From the NCBI RefSeq assembly GCF_000332075.2, contig NZ_ALVU02000001.1, positions 2,244,324 to 2,308,323 on the forward strand: a stretch of DNA of 64,000 nucleotides, in the 5' to 3' direction. The translations under genes were made by a program, and so were the position numbers. Source of the stretch: Synechocystis sp. PCC 7509 (GTDB lineage: Bacteria; Cyanobacteriota; Cyanobacteriia; Cyanobacteriales; Chroococcidiopsidaceae). This document shows, one piece after another, positions 42,685 through 51,700 of this stretch. How positions within the stretch are numbered: the first letter of the stretch is position 1; each line of letters opens with the position of its first letter. The notes below the pieces were generated by a model. It ran no database searches. It saw only the letters and a program-made list of their open reading frames with translations, and was not told where the DNA came from.

Positions 42685-44481
42685 ATGACAAAATTTTGGT
42701 TAGGTGCATTACTACAAATTTCCGCCGTATTAGCATCGCAATGGCTAATTCCATCTAGCGTTAAAGCCGAAACCCCCACCCTTGAAAGCGAACTATTACC
42801 CGCATCCGTTGAAGAACAAGATAACGCGATGGCGCAAGTTACCTCGGTTTCGCAGTTATCCGACGTGCAAACCACTGATTGGGCATTTCAGGCATTACAA
42901 TCGCTAGTAGAGCGCTACGGCTGCATTGCGGGTTATCCTGATGGCACTTTTCGCGGAAACCGCGCTTTAACAAGGTATGAATTTGCGGCGGGTTTAAATG
43001 CTTGTTTAGATAGAGTTAACGAATTAATTGCTACCGCCACAACGAGTTTAGTTACTAAAGAAGATTTAGTTGCGATCGCTCAACTACGAGAACAATTTGC
43101 CATAGAACTTGCAACTTTAAAAGGACGCATAGATGTATTAGAAGCTTCTACGGCAGAACTACAAGCAAATCAGTTTTCTACAACTACTAAGTTAAGCGGC
43201 TTAGTTTGGGCTAATGTAACCGGAGCATTTGCCGGGGATGATGTTTTACTAGAATCTACCGAATTAGCACCGCCAGCGAGCTTTGGCGGGGTGGTAGCAA
43301 GACGTGCAGCGCGGGATACGAACGGGAATCCAGTTGTTGCTACTAGAACCGAAGATCCTGAAGTTACTTTAAGTAATTTAGTATGGCTAAGTTTTAATAC
43401 TTCCTTTACAGGCAAAGATAGTTTAGTTGTGCAACTAGCCGCCGGAAATGGCGATTCTCCAGCCAATCAATTTACTTCAGCAGGACTCTACAATACTTTT
43501 GGCGTTCCCTTTTTCGATCAAACTGCTGGTATTCAAGGGCTAGGCAATACTGTTGTCATTCGAGAATTATTCTACCAATTTCCCGTCGCTGACACTCTCC
43601 AATTAGTAGTCGGAACGCGAGTTAATTGGTATCGCTACTTTGACAACAACGCTTTTATCTTTATTTTAAACGGTGCAAACAGTTTTGACTCTAATAGCAG
43701 CACGTTATTAAACTCCATAGATCGCGGATCGGGAGGTGTAGCAATTTGGCAACCAAGCAAACAGTTTCGTTTAGCTGTCGGCTATTTGGGCGAAAATGAC
43801 GAATTTCTCTCAAATTCCATTGCACCCGGCTTTAATACTTCTAGCGATCCCAACTTTGGCTTATTTGGGGGAAATTATACCGCTACTGCTGAAGCCACAT
43901 TTTCACCAAGCGATCGCCTAAACTTGCGATTTCTCTACAATCGCGCTCGTACCCAAGCAATTAACGGTGTAGTTGGCGGTGCTATAAGTGATTCAACTTA
44001 TCAAGGAGTAGCCGACGATGGAGTTTCCGCCATTTTCGATCCCCTCACCGGAACTGTAGCCGATGGTGGACTCGATCATTCTATGGCGGATGTGTTTGAA
44101 TTTAACTTTGATTGGTTAATCGCTAAAAGTTTCGGCATTTTTGGACGCTATACCTATGCTAGTACCAACTTAAAACCCATTAACCAAGACATCAACGCCC
44201 AAGCAATTCAAGCCGGGGTAGCATTCCCCAATTTAGGTAAAGAGGGGGCATTATTTACCCTTTCCTACATTATCCCCTTTTCAATTTTAGATGGTCGTCA
44301 ATACCTAGTTTCCGGTGGTGGAGATGGTGGGATTCAGTACGAGTTTGAAGCAAATTACTTTTACCCCATCACCGATAATATTGCTCTTGTTCCCGCCTTC
44401 TACCTAATTGCTAATCCCAACAACTTTAGCAGCAACCCCAATATCTATGTAGCCAATTTACGCGCTCAGTTTAGTTTCTAG
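42685..44481 (+). CDS. SLH/OprB-type iron uptake porin
   Basis: A 598-residue outer-membrane protein. A signal peptide covers residues 1-28. Residues about 55-115 form an SLH motif (VQTTDWAFQALQSLVERYGC, IAGYPDGTFRGNRALTRYEF) that tethers the protein to the pyruvylated cell wall polymer. A coiled coil (about 125-160) follows and then a C-terminal 16-strand OprB-like barrel ending NIYVANLRAQFSF with the terminal Phe. This is the Som/iron-uptake porin build general in cyanobacteria. It may feed the adjacent importer cluster, an inference from position. Confidence 0.9.
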   Translation: MTKFWLGALLQISAVLASQWLIPSSVKAETPTLESELLPASVEEQDNAMAQVTSVSQLSDVQTTDWAFQALQSLVERYGCIAGYPDGTFRGNRALTRYEFAAGLNACLDRVNELIATATTSLVTKEDLVAIAQLREQFAIELATLKGRIDVLEASTAELQANQFSTTTKLSGLVWANVTGAFAGDDVLLESTELAPPASFGGVVARRAARDTNGNPVVATRTEDPEVTLSNLVWLSFNTSFTGKDSLVVQLAAGNGDSPANQFTSAGLYNTFGVPFFDQTAGIQGLGNTVVIRELFYQFPVADTLQLVVGTRVNWYRYFDNNAFIFILNGANSFDSNSSTLLNSIDRGSGGVAIWQPSKQFRLAVGYLGENDEFLSNSIAPGFNTSSDPNFGLFGGNYTATAEATFSPSDRLNLRFLYNRARTQAINGVVGGAISDSTYQGVADDGVSAIFDPLTGTVADGGLDHSMADVFEFNFDWLIAKSFGIFGRYTYASTNLKPINQDINAQAIQAGVAFPNLGKEGALFTLSYIIPFSILDGRQYLVSGGGDGGIQYEFEANYFYPITDNIALVPAFYLIANPNNFSSNPNIYVANLRAQFSF

Positions 44482-44803
44482 CAAAGGTGCGATCGCCAAA
44501 ATAAATCCAATGTATAGGGGCGCAATGCATTGCACCCCTATACTGAGTTGGGGGATTTCTTGTGGATTTAATAGAAAATACGCCCGATAACTCTTACTAG
44601 AAGCTCTACTCTAGGCAAAATCTTAATTTACCTCTTTGCGATCGCACTTTTAGTTATACTGCTATTGATTCCTTTCAATTATTTAGTATAAAATCTTACC
44701 TAAATACAATTGCTTACCAATTCATCAGGTATAGAACTAACGATAGATGGCAGTATAAACGCTGAAACAGTAGGTTTGGGTTAGTTGCTTTTTCATAACT
44801 TAA
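44482..44803. other. Spacer after the porin gene
   Basis: A 322-bp stretch. It contains the family-B palindrome at 44512-44543, which may serve as the porin terminator, and one HIP1 site. Nothing else was recognised. Confidence 0.45.
44512..44543. repeat. Palindromic repeat family B, near-perfect 32-bp copy
   Basis: GTATAGGGGCGCAATG is followed by its reverse complement with one mismatch (CGC against CAC). Same core as 22798-22829 and 42601-42622, 31 bp past the porin stop. Confidence 0.8.
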
Positions 44804-45520
44804 ATGCTTACTTCACCAAAACCATTAAAAGATGTATTTTTCTGCCCTGAAGAATCAAATTTTTACTCTTACTGCTTGCAAAGCTTAGTATTAAATAACT
44901 GCTTAAGTTCTGAAACTATTATTGAATTTGGCTCTGGCGATGGTAGTCCAGTTATTAATTCTTTAAGCAAGCTAAAATTTGATGGGGTAGTACATGGATT
45001 TGAAATCAATAAGTTATCTTGCGAACTTGCAAATGAAAGGATAAAGGTTTACGGTTTAAGCGATAAATATATAGTTCATAATCGTTCTTTATTTGACACA
45101 ACTAAACCTCAAGGAGATTATTTAATATCTAATCCACCTTATTTACCAGCAATAGATAACAAAATATATCAGCCATTTTTGCACGGCGGTACAGATGGAA
45201 TAACTGTTACAAAACAGTTATTATCATTAGATTATAAAAATGTATTAGCGATGATTGCTAGTTATTCTAATCCTGTAGGTGCAATTGATTATGCTTTAAC
45301 TAAAGGCTACCACATTGCCAATTTTATTATTTCCCCTTTGAATTTTGGTTATTATAGTTCTGAGCTAAAAGTCAAAAATCGCATTGAGGAATTAAAGCAA
45401 GAGCAAAAGGCTTTTTATTCTAAAAATATGTACTTGTTAGCAGGTGTATTATTTACAAAGCAAAGCGATCGCCAAGCAAATTTATCTACAGAGTTAGTAC
45501 AATTAATGACGTGCTTATAA
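44804..45520 (+). CDS. SAM-dependent methyltransferase with NPPY motif
   Basis: A 238-residue class I methyltransferase. Motif I is IIEFGSGDGSPVINSLSK near residue 40, and LISNPPYLPA near residue 108 is the N-P-P-Y motif of enzymes that methylate amide or amine nitrogens in nucleic acids, Gln or small molecules. It resembles PrmC/HemK-type N-methylases but lacks their helper domain. AT-rich coding sequence compared with the neighbours. Target unknown; a natural-product or protein target cannot be excluded. Confidence 0.75.
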   Translation: MLTSPKPLKDVFFCPEESNFYSYCLQSLVLNNCLSSETIIEFGSGDGSPVINSLSKLKFDGVVHGFEINKLSCELANERIKVYGLSDKYIVHNRSLFDTTKPQGDYLISNPPYLPAIDNKIYQPFLHGGTDGITVTKQLLSLDYKNVLAMIASYSNPVGAIDYALTKGYHIANFIISPLNFGYYSSELKVKNRIEELKQEQKAFYSKNMYLLAGVLFTKQSDRQANLSTELVQLMTCL

Positions 45521-45666
45521 CCTAACTTTACAACCTGCAAGGTAATTCATATCACACTACAAAAATAAGTTGCGGTGCTGAAAGTGCAATATTTTTTTTT
45601 GCAACTCTCCTGTCTCAGCCGCTTTCCTACGGCATTACCAGTTACCCATTCAGCAATCAATAAGTT

Positions 45667-45771
45667 ATGCGAGTTATCCTCCAGCGTGTCACCGCCTCTA
45701 AAGTCTGCGATGAAATTGTCGGCAAAATTGGTAAAGGGTTAAACTTGTTCGTAGGCATTGCCAACACTTAA
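45667..45771 (+). pseudogene. dtd: D-aminoacyl-tRNA deacylase N-terminal remnant
   Basis: MRVILQRVTASKVCDEIVGK followed by IGKGLNLFVGIANT, 34 codons, then TAA. This is the N-terminus of DTD, which removes D-amino acids from tRNA, matching to the VGIA-T/D strand and then ending where the catalytic GPQ...S segments should follow. About 110 further residues are missing, and no continuation was seen in the next 100 bp, so it is a deleted relic. A functional copy may exist elsewhere. The rest of the spacer 45521-45875 shows nothing. Confidence 0.8.
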
Positions 45772-45875
45772 TATTTGTACTCGCAGTGTAGAAAATAACA
45801 CTGACTGTAGTAGATAATCAGTTTAAAACTTTTCTAAAAATTGGACTTTATACAACTATATAAAGTCCAATTTAT

Positions 45876-46292
45876 CTAGGTTTTAGGTAATTTTACCTTA
45901 TGTTGAGAGCAATGGGCATTGACGGCTGATTTAACAACACCATCAGCAAATTTGTCTACTCCTGCTACACCTAATTTGTCTTTGGTTTTTATAGGTAATT
46001 TAGCTTGAGTATCGGTCTTAATCTTATTTTTTACATTAACGTGTGGGTTACCAGAATTAAACTGATCGCAGGCTGTATAAGCCATTTCTACAAGTGTTGT
46101 GGTAGGAATTTCTATAATGTAGTGGTCATGTTTTGTGGTATCTCCCACTTGTAAAAAATCAGATTCTACTGCAAGTTGCATGAGATAGTTTTGAATATCT
46201 ATTGGATATATTGTATCGTCAGCTTGTACGGGTATGTTGATACCCACTAATGAAACAATACCTAATGTTGTAATTATTATTTTTTTGAACAT
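45876..46292 (-). CDS. Secreted protein of unknown function, DUF732-like pattern
   Basis: A 138-residue protein. MFKKIIITTLGIVSLVGINI begins a signal peptide, cleaved after about VQA at residue 24. The mature part has two Cys (in YTACDQFNSG and NAHCSQHK), spaced as for one disulphide across a helical domain, and a repeated KTD/KTK basic tract. The pattern recalls DUF732-type small secreted proteins, but I cannot assign it firmly. It is encoded alone, preceded by a cluster of short direct and inverted repeats (46385-46431). Confidence 0.65.
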   Translation of the reverse strand: MFKKIIITTLGIVSLVGINIPVQADDTIYPIDIQNYLMQLAVESDFLQVGDTTKHDHYIIEIPTTTLVEMAYTACDQFNSGNPHVNVKNKIKTDTQAKLPIKTKDKLGVAGVDKFADGVVKSAVNAHCSQHKVKLPKT

Positions 46293-46722
46293 ATTAAATT
46301 CACAAGTGATAGCTTGGATGCTTAGTTAAGTCTATAGCCTGCAAAAACAAGGTATAACTTACTACACTTATTATTATGAATATATTAGACACAAATCATG
46401 TCTAACTTATGTCTAACTTGTGTTTAAGTTAACTTTCTGGCGTTACTAAAGGGGTAATGGGTAATAATTTTAATGAGCAACTCCCAATACGGTATGAAAG
46501 AGGCTGAGATAAGACAAGTTACCAACGTCGGGAATAAATCATCACACTTTCAGCAACGCCAATTTTTTTACTTAGTCATCTCGATCAGACCTTTACAAAG
46601 AAGTTTTGCTATAAACCGTAGTTGTAAAATAGCCTTCATTAAAAAAACTAATTTGAGTCGATGCGATCGCGGGTTGGTTCTAATAATGAGAAGATATAAA
46701 AAAACTTAGATTTAAGGCAACT
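46293..46722. other. Spacer between the secreted-protein gene and psb28
   Basis: A 430-bp stretch with the repeat cluster listed separately and a 78-codon frame at 46473-46709 that I reject (no family, unusual composition). It contains the psb28 promoter, with no clear consensus. Confidence 0.4.
46385..46431. promoter_or_regulatory. Inverted repeat plus three 11-bp direct repeats, possible response-regulator site
   Basis: TTAGACA at 46385-46391 is repeated in inverse as TGTCTAA at 46399-46405. From there TGTCTAACTTA, TGTCTAACTTG and TGTTTAAGTTA follow head to tail (46399-46431) with an exact 11-bp period. Period-11 direct repeats are the usual site for OmpR/PhoB-type regulators such as the Pho box. 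It lies 93-140 bp before the start of the secreted-protein gene. Confidence 0.4.
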
Positions 46723-47058
46723 ATGGCGAAAATTCAATTTTCTAAAGGTGTTGATGAAGATGTAACCCCAAATGTACGTTTGACTCGTTCGCGGGACGGG
46801 AAGCAAAGTACAGCAACATTTCTTTTTCAGAATCCCTCGGTTTTAAGCGGCAATAACGCCGATGACATTACGGGAATGTATATGATTGACGAAGAAGGGG
46901 AAATCGTCACCCGCGAAGTTAAAGGTAAGTTTGTTAACGGCAAGCCGGAAGCTTTGGAAGTATTTTACATCATGAACTCAACGGCAGAATGGGATCGGTT
47001 TCTCCGCTTTATGGAACGCTACGCCGAGAAAAACGATCTAGACTTCAACAAAGCGTAA
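46723..47058 (+). CDS. psb28: Photosystem II assembly factor Psb28
   Basis: A 111-residue protein that binds the PSII reaction-centre assembly intermediate on the cytoplasmic side. The start [20 protein letters not shown], the core [26 protein letters not shown] and the end [16 protein letters not shown] match Psb28 along its length. It stops four bases before moaB starts, so the two are co-transcribed. Confidence 0.97.
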   Translation: MAKIQFSKGVDEDVTPNVRLTRSRDGKQSTATFLFQNPSVLSGNNADDITGMYMIDEEGEIVTREVKGKFVNGKPEALEVFYIMNSTAEWDRFLRFMERYAEKNDLDFNKA

Positions 47059-47062
47059 CTAT

Positions 47063-47551
47063 ATGCAACCCCACCCCGATACAGGCAAGATAATAGTTAA
47101 TTGTGCGGTAATCACCGTTAGCGATACGCGATCGCACCTTACGGATAAAAGCGGTCAGTTAATCAAACAATTGCTCTTAAATGCCGATCGCGCGGTGGGA
47201 TATTACACCATTATTAAAGACGAACCAACACAGATTAAAAGCCAACTGCAAGCATTAAATAACATTGATGTCGTAATTTTTAATGGCGGTACGGGGATAG
47301 CGCCTAGAGATACAACCTACGATGCTATTTCTAGTTTGCTAGAGAAGACTTTACCAGGGTTTGGCGAGTTGTTTCGATATCTTAGTTACAAGGAAATTGG
47401 TTCAAGAGCGATCGCTTCGCGCGCGATCGCGGGTGTATACCAAAATATATTAGTATTTTCTGTTCCTGGTTCTAGCAATGCGGTCAAACTGGCGATGAAT
47501 GAGTTGATTTTGCCGGAATTAGAGCATTTAGTTACTCAGTTACAAGCTTAA
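47063..47551 (+). CDS. moaB: Molybdenum cofactor biosynthesis protein MoaB/MogA family
   Basis: A 162-residue MoCF-domain protein that adenylates molybdopterin. [20 protein letters not shown] near residue 17 and [16 protein letters not shown] near residue 75 are the signature GGTG and RD-x-T blocks. The length fits MoaB rather than MoeA. It directly follows psb28 and its stop overlaps the convergent dapF gene by four bases. Confidence 0.93.
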   Translation: MQPHPDTGKIIVNCAVITVSDTRSHLTDKSGQLIKQLLLNADRAVGYYTIIKDEPTQIKSQLQALNNIDVVIFNGGTGIAPRDTTYDAISSLLEKTLPGFGELFRYLSYKEIGSRAIASRAIAGVYQNILVFSVPGSSNAVKLAMNELILPELEHLVTQLQA

Positions 47552-48390
47552 CTAATTATCCCAGCAAATACCCGCTCTTGCGCCCCAGTCATATAAAGCC
47601 TTTGGTCGGGTTCTGACCATTCAATGAGCAAATCACCGCCGGGGAGTTCTACAGTGGCTTTGCGATCGCATTTACCCGTTAATACGCCAGCTACTAGCGC
47701 CGCACAAGCACCCGTCCCGCAAGCTAGGGTTATACCTGCACCTCGTTCCCAAACGCGCATTTTTAGGCGATCGCGTCCTACAACTTGAATAAACTCAGTA
47801 TTAGTTTTTTGCGGGAATGCGGGATGATGCTCGAATTGAGTGCCAATTACTGCTAAATCTATGGCGGCGACATCTTCCACAAAGGTTATACAGTGGGGGT
47901 TTCCCATACTTACGCAAGTAACTAACCAAGTTTTTCCAGCTACTTCTAGGGGTTCATTGATTACTTTTTGTTCAGGAGAACTTAAGGTAGTAGGAATTTC
48001 TTTTGCTAGGAGTTTTGGTAAACCCATATCAACTTTTACTTGACCATCTGCTAGTATTTGGGGAGAAATAACGCCAGCTAAAGTATGAATGTGATATTGA
48101 ACGTTTTTGCTGTTATTTCCTTCCAAATCGGCGATAAACCCGGCTAAACAACGAATACCATTACCACACATTTCGGGTTCTGAACCATCAGAATTGATAA
48201 TTCTCATAGTATAATCCGTGCCTTCAAGACCTGGAAGCGCAAAAATTACCCCGTCTGCGCCAATACCAAAATGGCGATCGCATAATTGAATTGCTTGTTC
48301 TGGGGATACTATAAGTTCTGAAGAAGCGCGATTGTCAACTAAGATAAAATCGTTTCCTAGTCCTTGATATTTAACAAACTCGATAGACAC
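47548..48390 (-). CDS. dapF: Diaminopimelate epimerase
   Basis: A 280-residue PLP-independent epimerase of lysine/peptidoglycan synthesis, LL-DAP to meso-DAP. The two active-site Cys are in [15 protein letters not shown] near residue 75 and [12 protein letters not shown] near residue 227. [20 protein letters not shown] is the family start. It is divergent from hfq with 100 bp between starts, the arrangement known from several cyanobacteria. Confidence 0.97.
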   Translation of the reverse strand: MSIEFVKYQGLGNDFILVDNRASSELIVSPEQAIQLCDRHFGIGADGVIFALPGLEGTDYTMRIINSDGSEPEMCGNGIRCLAGFIADLEGNNSKNVQYHIHTLAGVISPQILADGQVKVDMGLPKLLAKEIPTTLSSPEQKVINEPLEVAGKTWLVTCVSMGNPHCITFVEDVAAIDLAVIGTQFEHHPAFPQKTNTEFIQVVGRDRLKMRVWERGAGITLACGTGACAALVAGVLTGKCDRKATVELPGGDLLIEWSEPDQRLYMTGAQERVFAGIIS

Positions 48391-48490
48391 GGTTTTTAAT
48401 CCTCCCGAAAGTAGCTGGCAAATACTATAGTTGTATGATATTTATCTATTTTTACTCAAGAAGTCGCAGTGTTTGCCAGGAATTTAATTG

Positions 48491-48706
48491 ATGAAAAGTG
48501 ACTTTGATGTATCTTCACCCAGCATAAAGCAAGTACAGACGCTGATTAAGGACGGTAAAGCCGTTGAAGTAAAGTTGCTTAGTGGTGATTTACTTAGTGG
48601 CAAACTATTGTGGCAAGATCAAACCTGTGTATGTATGGTTGATACCAGCGAACAGAGTATTACTATTTGGCGACAGGCGATCGCTTTTATCAAAGCCACA
48701 AATTAA
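48491..48706 (+). CDS. hfq: Hfq-like RNA-binding protein (cyanobacterial type)
   Basis: A 71-residue Sm-fold protein. VQTLIKDGKAVEVKLLSGDL, LSGKLLWQDQTCVCMVD and ITIWRQAIAFIKA show the Sm1 and Sm2 strands; the cyanobacterial Hfq lacks the KH residues of the enterobacterial Sm2 motif. I prefer the ATG at 48491 over the TTG immediately before. The family forms hexamers and influences motility through pilus contacts rather than classical sRNA annealing. It ends two to four bases from the convergent giant gene. Confidence 0.9.
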   Translation: MKSDFDVSSPSIKQVQTLIKDGKAVEVKLLSGDLLSGKLLWQDQTCVCMVDTSEQSITIWRQAIAFIKATN

Positions 48707-51700
48707 CCTCTTGCCAAAATCTGCTCTAAAATTGTTGGATCTTTAATTTCGCGATCGCGTGATAGTAGCAGCACTTTGGAGATAACTTCGGCGGTTTTGG
48801 GATCGTTGTCAGCAAAGGGTAAAAATATGCGATCGCGATGCTGAGAATGGACGGGGACAATACATAAATATCCTCCTGGTTGGCGGTGAACTCCAGCGCT
48901 ACCCAGATGCACGGAATAACTACCTAAATGACCTTCTATCAAAGCATGGGAGTTTTCTAGTTTCACGTTAGTTATTTGTAGCAAACGGCAAGTTTCCCGC
49001 AGTAAAGCCGATCGCATTTCAACCGTGGAAGCAGTAGCTTCGGGATCTACTCCGCCTTGGTGCGCCACACTGACAACTAAATCTAAGTCGCGCATGACTT
49101 CGCTAAAAACTAGCGGTGAAACTTGATTTAGTTCCAATGGTTTCCATTCTCCACGCCTGGTAAACTGTACGCCTTCGATGGTTAAACCTTCCACTTCTGT
49201 AGGGGAAAAGTAGCCATCAACAAAAGTTAGCCAAACTGAGAGATCGAACTCGTGGAATGTGCGTCTAACACCTTCTTCCGGCTGACTTATCCAACCTCTT
49301 TGACCTAATAGTGCTAAAGCTTGCCTAGAATTAACTTGGTGTCCGGCGTAACGATGGGAAATAGTGCGATCGCTTCTTTCGGTGGTAGTGAGTATGTATA
49401 ATTCCCGAAATACTTGCTTAAATGGCTGCTGGCGTTGGTTTTGAAAACAATCTTGCTGCCACAAATGCCATAAATTAGTTCCTAATAAATCGTAAGGGTG
49501 AGCAATGCGTAAACTAATATTGCCCGTTGGTGTAAGTCCGCGATCGTAAGATTGTAAAAATCGTCCTTGTTGTACCGGATAACCAATAACATTTTCGCCG
49601 ATAAATACTAATTTTTCTAGCATCGGTGCTAGTACGGGATGGGTACAAAGTTGCTGCAATTCTTCCGCCGTAAAGCGATCGCCGCGACACATGGCTTGTT
49701 CTAGAGATAATCGCATTCTGGATGCTTGGCGAGTAATATCTTGTTTGCGTTCTTGCAATTGGACGATGCTTTGCTCTTTTTTGTATTTGGCGGGAATAGC
49801 TTTTAAAGGTTTTGAGTTATTTGTGATGGTTATTTTTGGTTGTCCTTGTTCAATGGCTAGAGCAACCACCAGATCCTCAATAGCTACAGTTTGGGGTTGT
49901 TTGACCAAATCGGCGATCGCTTGGGCTTCCATCGCCCACTGGAGGCGCATGGGGTCTGTATAACCAGCATTTCGAGCTAAGTTTTCTAGGGCAATACTAA
50001 CGGCTAGTTTTTCGCTGGCTTGTCTTTGCGAACCAAATTGGCGGCTAGTACGCAGAAATTCTTGAATAATTTGGTAACGTTCTAATAAATCTTTATCGCG
50101 CTTTTTACCTTTCGCCAGTGGTAACAATCCTAATACTCTTAGCGCGTCTTGATTGCGTTTTTGCGTTACCCGATTTACTAATTCTACTTTTTCAACTTTT
50201 CCCAACATTGCATCAGCGAATAGCTGCGCCCGTTTGTGTCCACTTCCTCCAGAGGCGTATTGTGCGGCGTTGTCTAAAGCTTCCCAACGTTCGGCTTTCA
50301 ATGCTTGATAAACTCGTGTAAACCAGTCTATATCTACCGCACCGTTTAATAAATCTTGTCCAGTTAGGGGGGTTTGTTCGCTAATTTGAGCGTTCCAAGT
50401 TTCTCTAATTTCTTGCTCAACTTGCCAGTTATCATCTTTAGTATGGGCGTGAATCCACCACACCGCTTGAGCAAAAGAGCGCCATTTTAAAGCAGATTCG
50501 ACATAATTTGCCCATTGTGGCGCATAAATCGCTAATTCTATTAGTTGTTGTTGCCCGATATTAGCCGCTTTTACTTGAGTTGCAAAATCCTGTGGTGTTT
50601 CGCCGTCTTTGGGAAAAGATATGCGAATTAAATGGCTGAAAACTCTAGCTTTTCCACTGGTGTCATAACTCCAACCTCGCACCAACTTATTTTTATTAAA
50701 AGCTTGCAGTAAGCTTACAACATTATTTATACCCGGTAAACTTCGCAATGCTAAAGCTGGTTCTGATGCAACAGTTGGTAATTCGCCGCGTTTGAGTTCT
50801 ATTTCAATAATACGCTTGGCAATGCGATCGCCTATCTCTAATAAGATTGGATATTGGGCTAAATTAGGCGGTAATTTTCTTCCAGTAATCTGTCCTAAAT
50901 CTCTAAAATATTCAATTCCCGAACCTAAAACTTGATCTATTAAATCTGCTTCTGTTGCTGCACCGATACTAAAAGCCATTAAAACATCTTCCAGTGCAGG
51001 GCGATAGCGTCGTGCTTGCGGTGTAGGTTCAGGTTCATCTAGCCAGCGTAATAATTGCCAAAATCTTGTTTGCTGCGCGTTATTCCAATCTAATGCAAAG
51101 AAGGAACGATGATATTGATTTAAGGAAAACCAGCTATACAGTGAACCGCTATAACGCCAGTCATTCCTATCAAAATTAAAATTTTGTACGAATACTCCTT
51201 GAAAAACTAATTTAAAGCTAGTTGTTACTGCATCAAGGAGAAAGTCTACTACTGTTGAGGGTAATGGATGCGATCGCATTGACCAATAGCAAATAGCTTG
51301 AACTATATTTGGATACCGTAGTTTTTCTGTATCAATAAATAAAGTCTTGTAAGCCTTTTTCCACCGTAACTCATCACTAAAATTAGATTTATTATATTGA
51401 CCTAAAGAAGCTAGGATTTGGAGTAACTCTAAATTACCTTCATCGTAGGATTGAGATAAGTTTTCTTGCCACCAAGTTTCCCACACTTCTCGCAGTGGTA
51501 AGAGTTTAATATCTTCTTCTAGAGGTTTTGTAAAATTGGGGTCAGGAAATCCATAACTGATATTTCCTAGCAATTCTTCTTGTGTTGTTTGGTAAGACTC
51601 AGTAATAATTGGTGTTTGGCGGTGAGTATGAATTAACTCATCTAAGGACTCTAAACAAGCTTGCGCGGCGGGTGTAGCAAATAAACGCGGTTGGGTTACG

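Noticed and set aside
42534-42875. N-terminal extension of the AH_C frame
   Set aside because: It is antisense to the porin signal peptide and includes the palindrome; the domain is complete from the ATG at 42533.
46473-46709. 78-codon + strand frame before psb28
   Set aside because: No ribosome site, no family, and unnatural basic composition; it looks like chance in a spacer.
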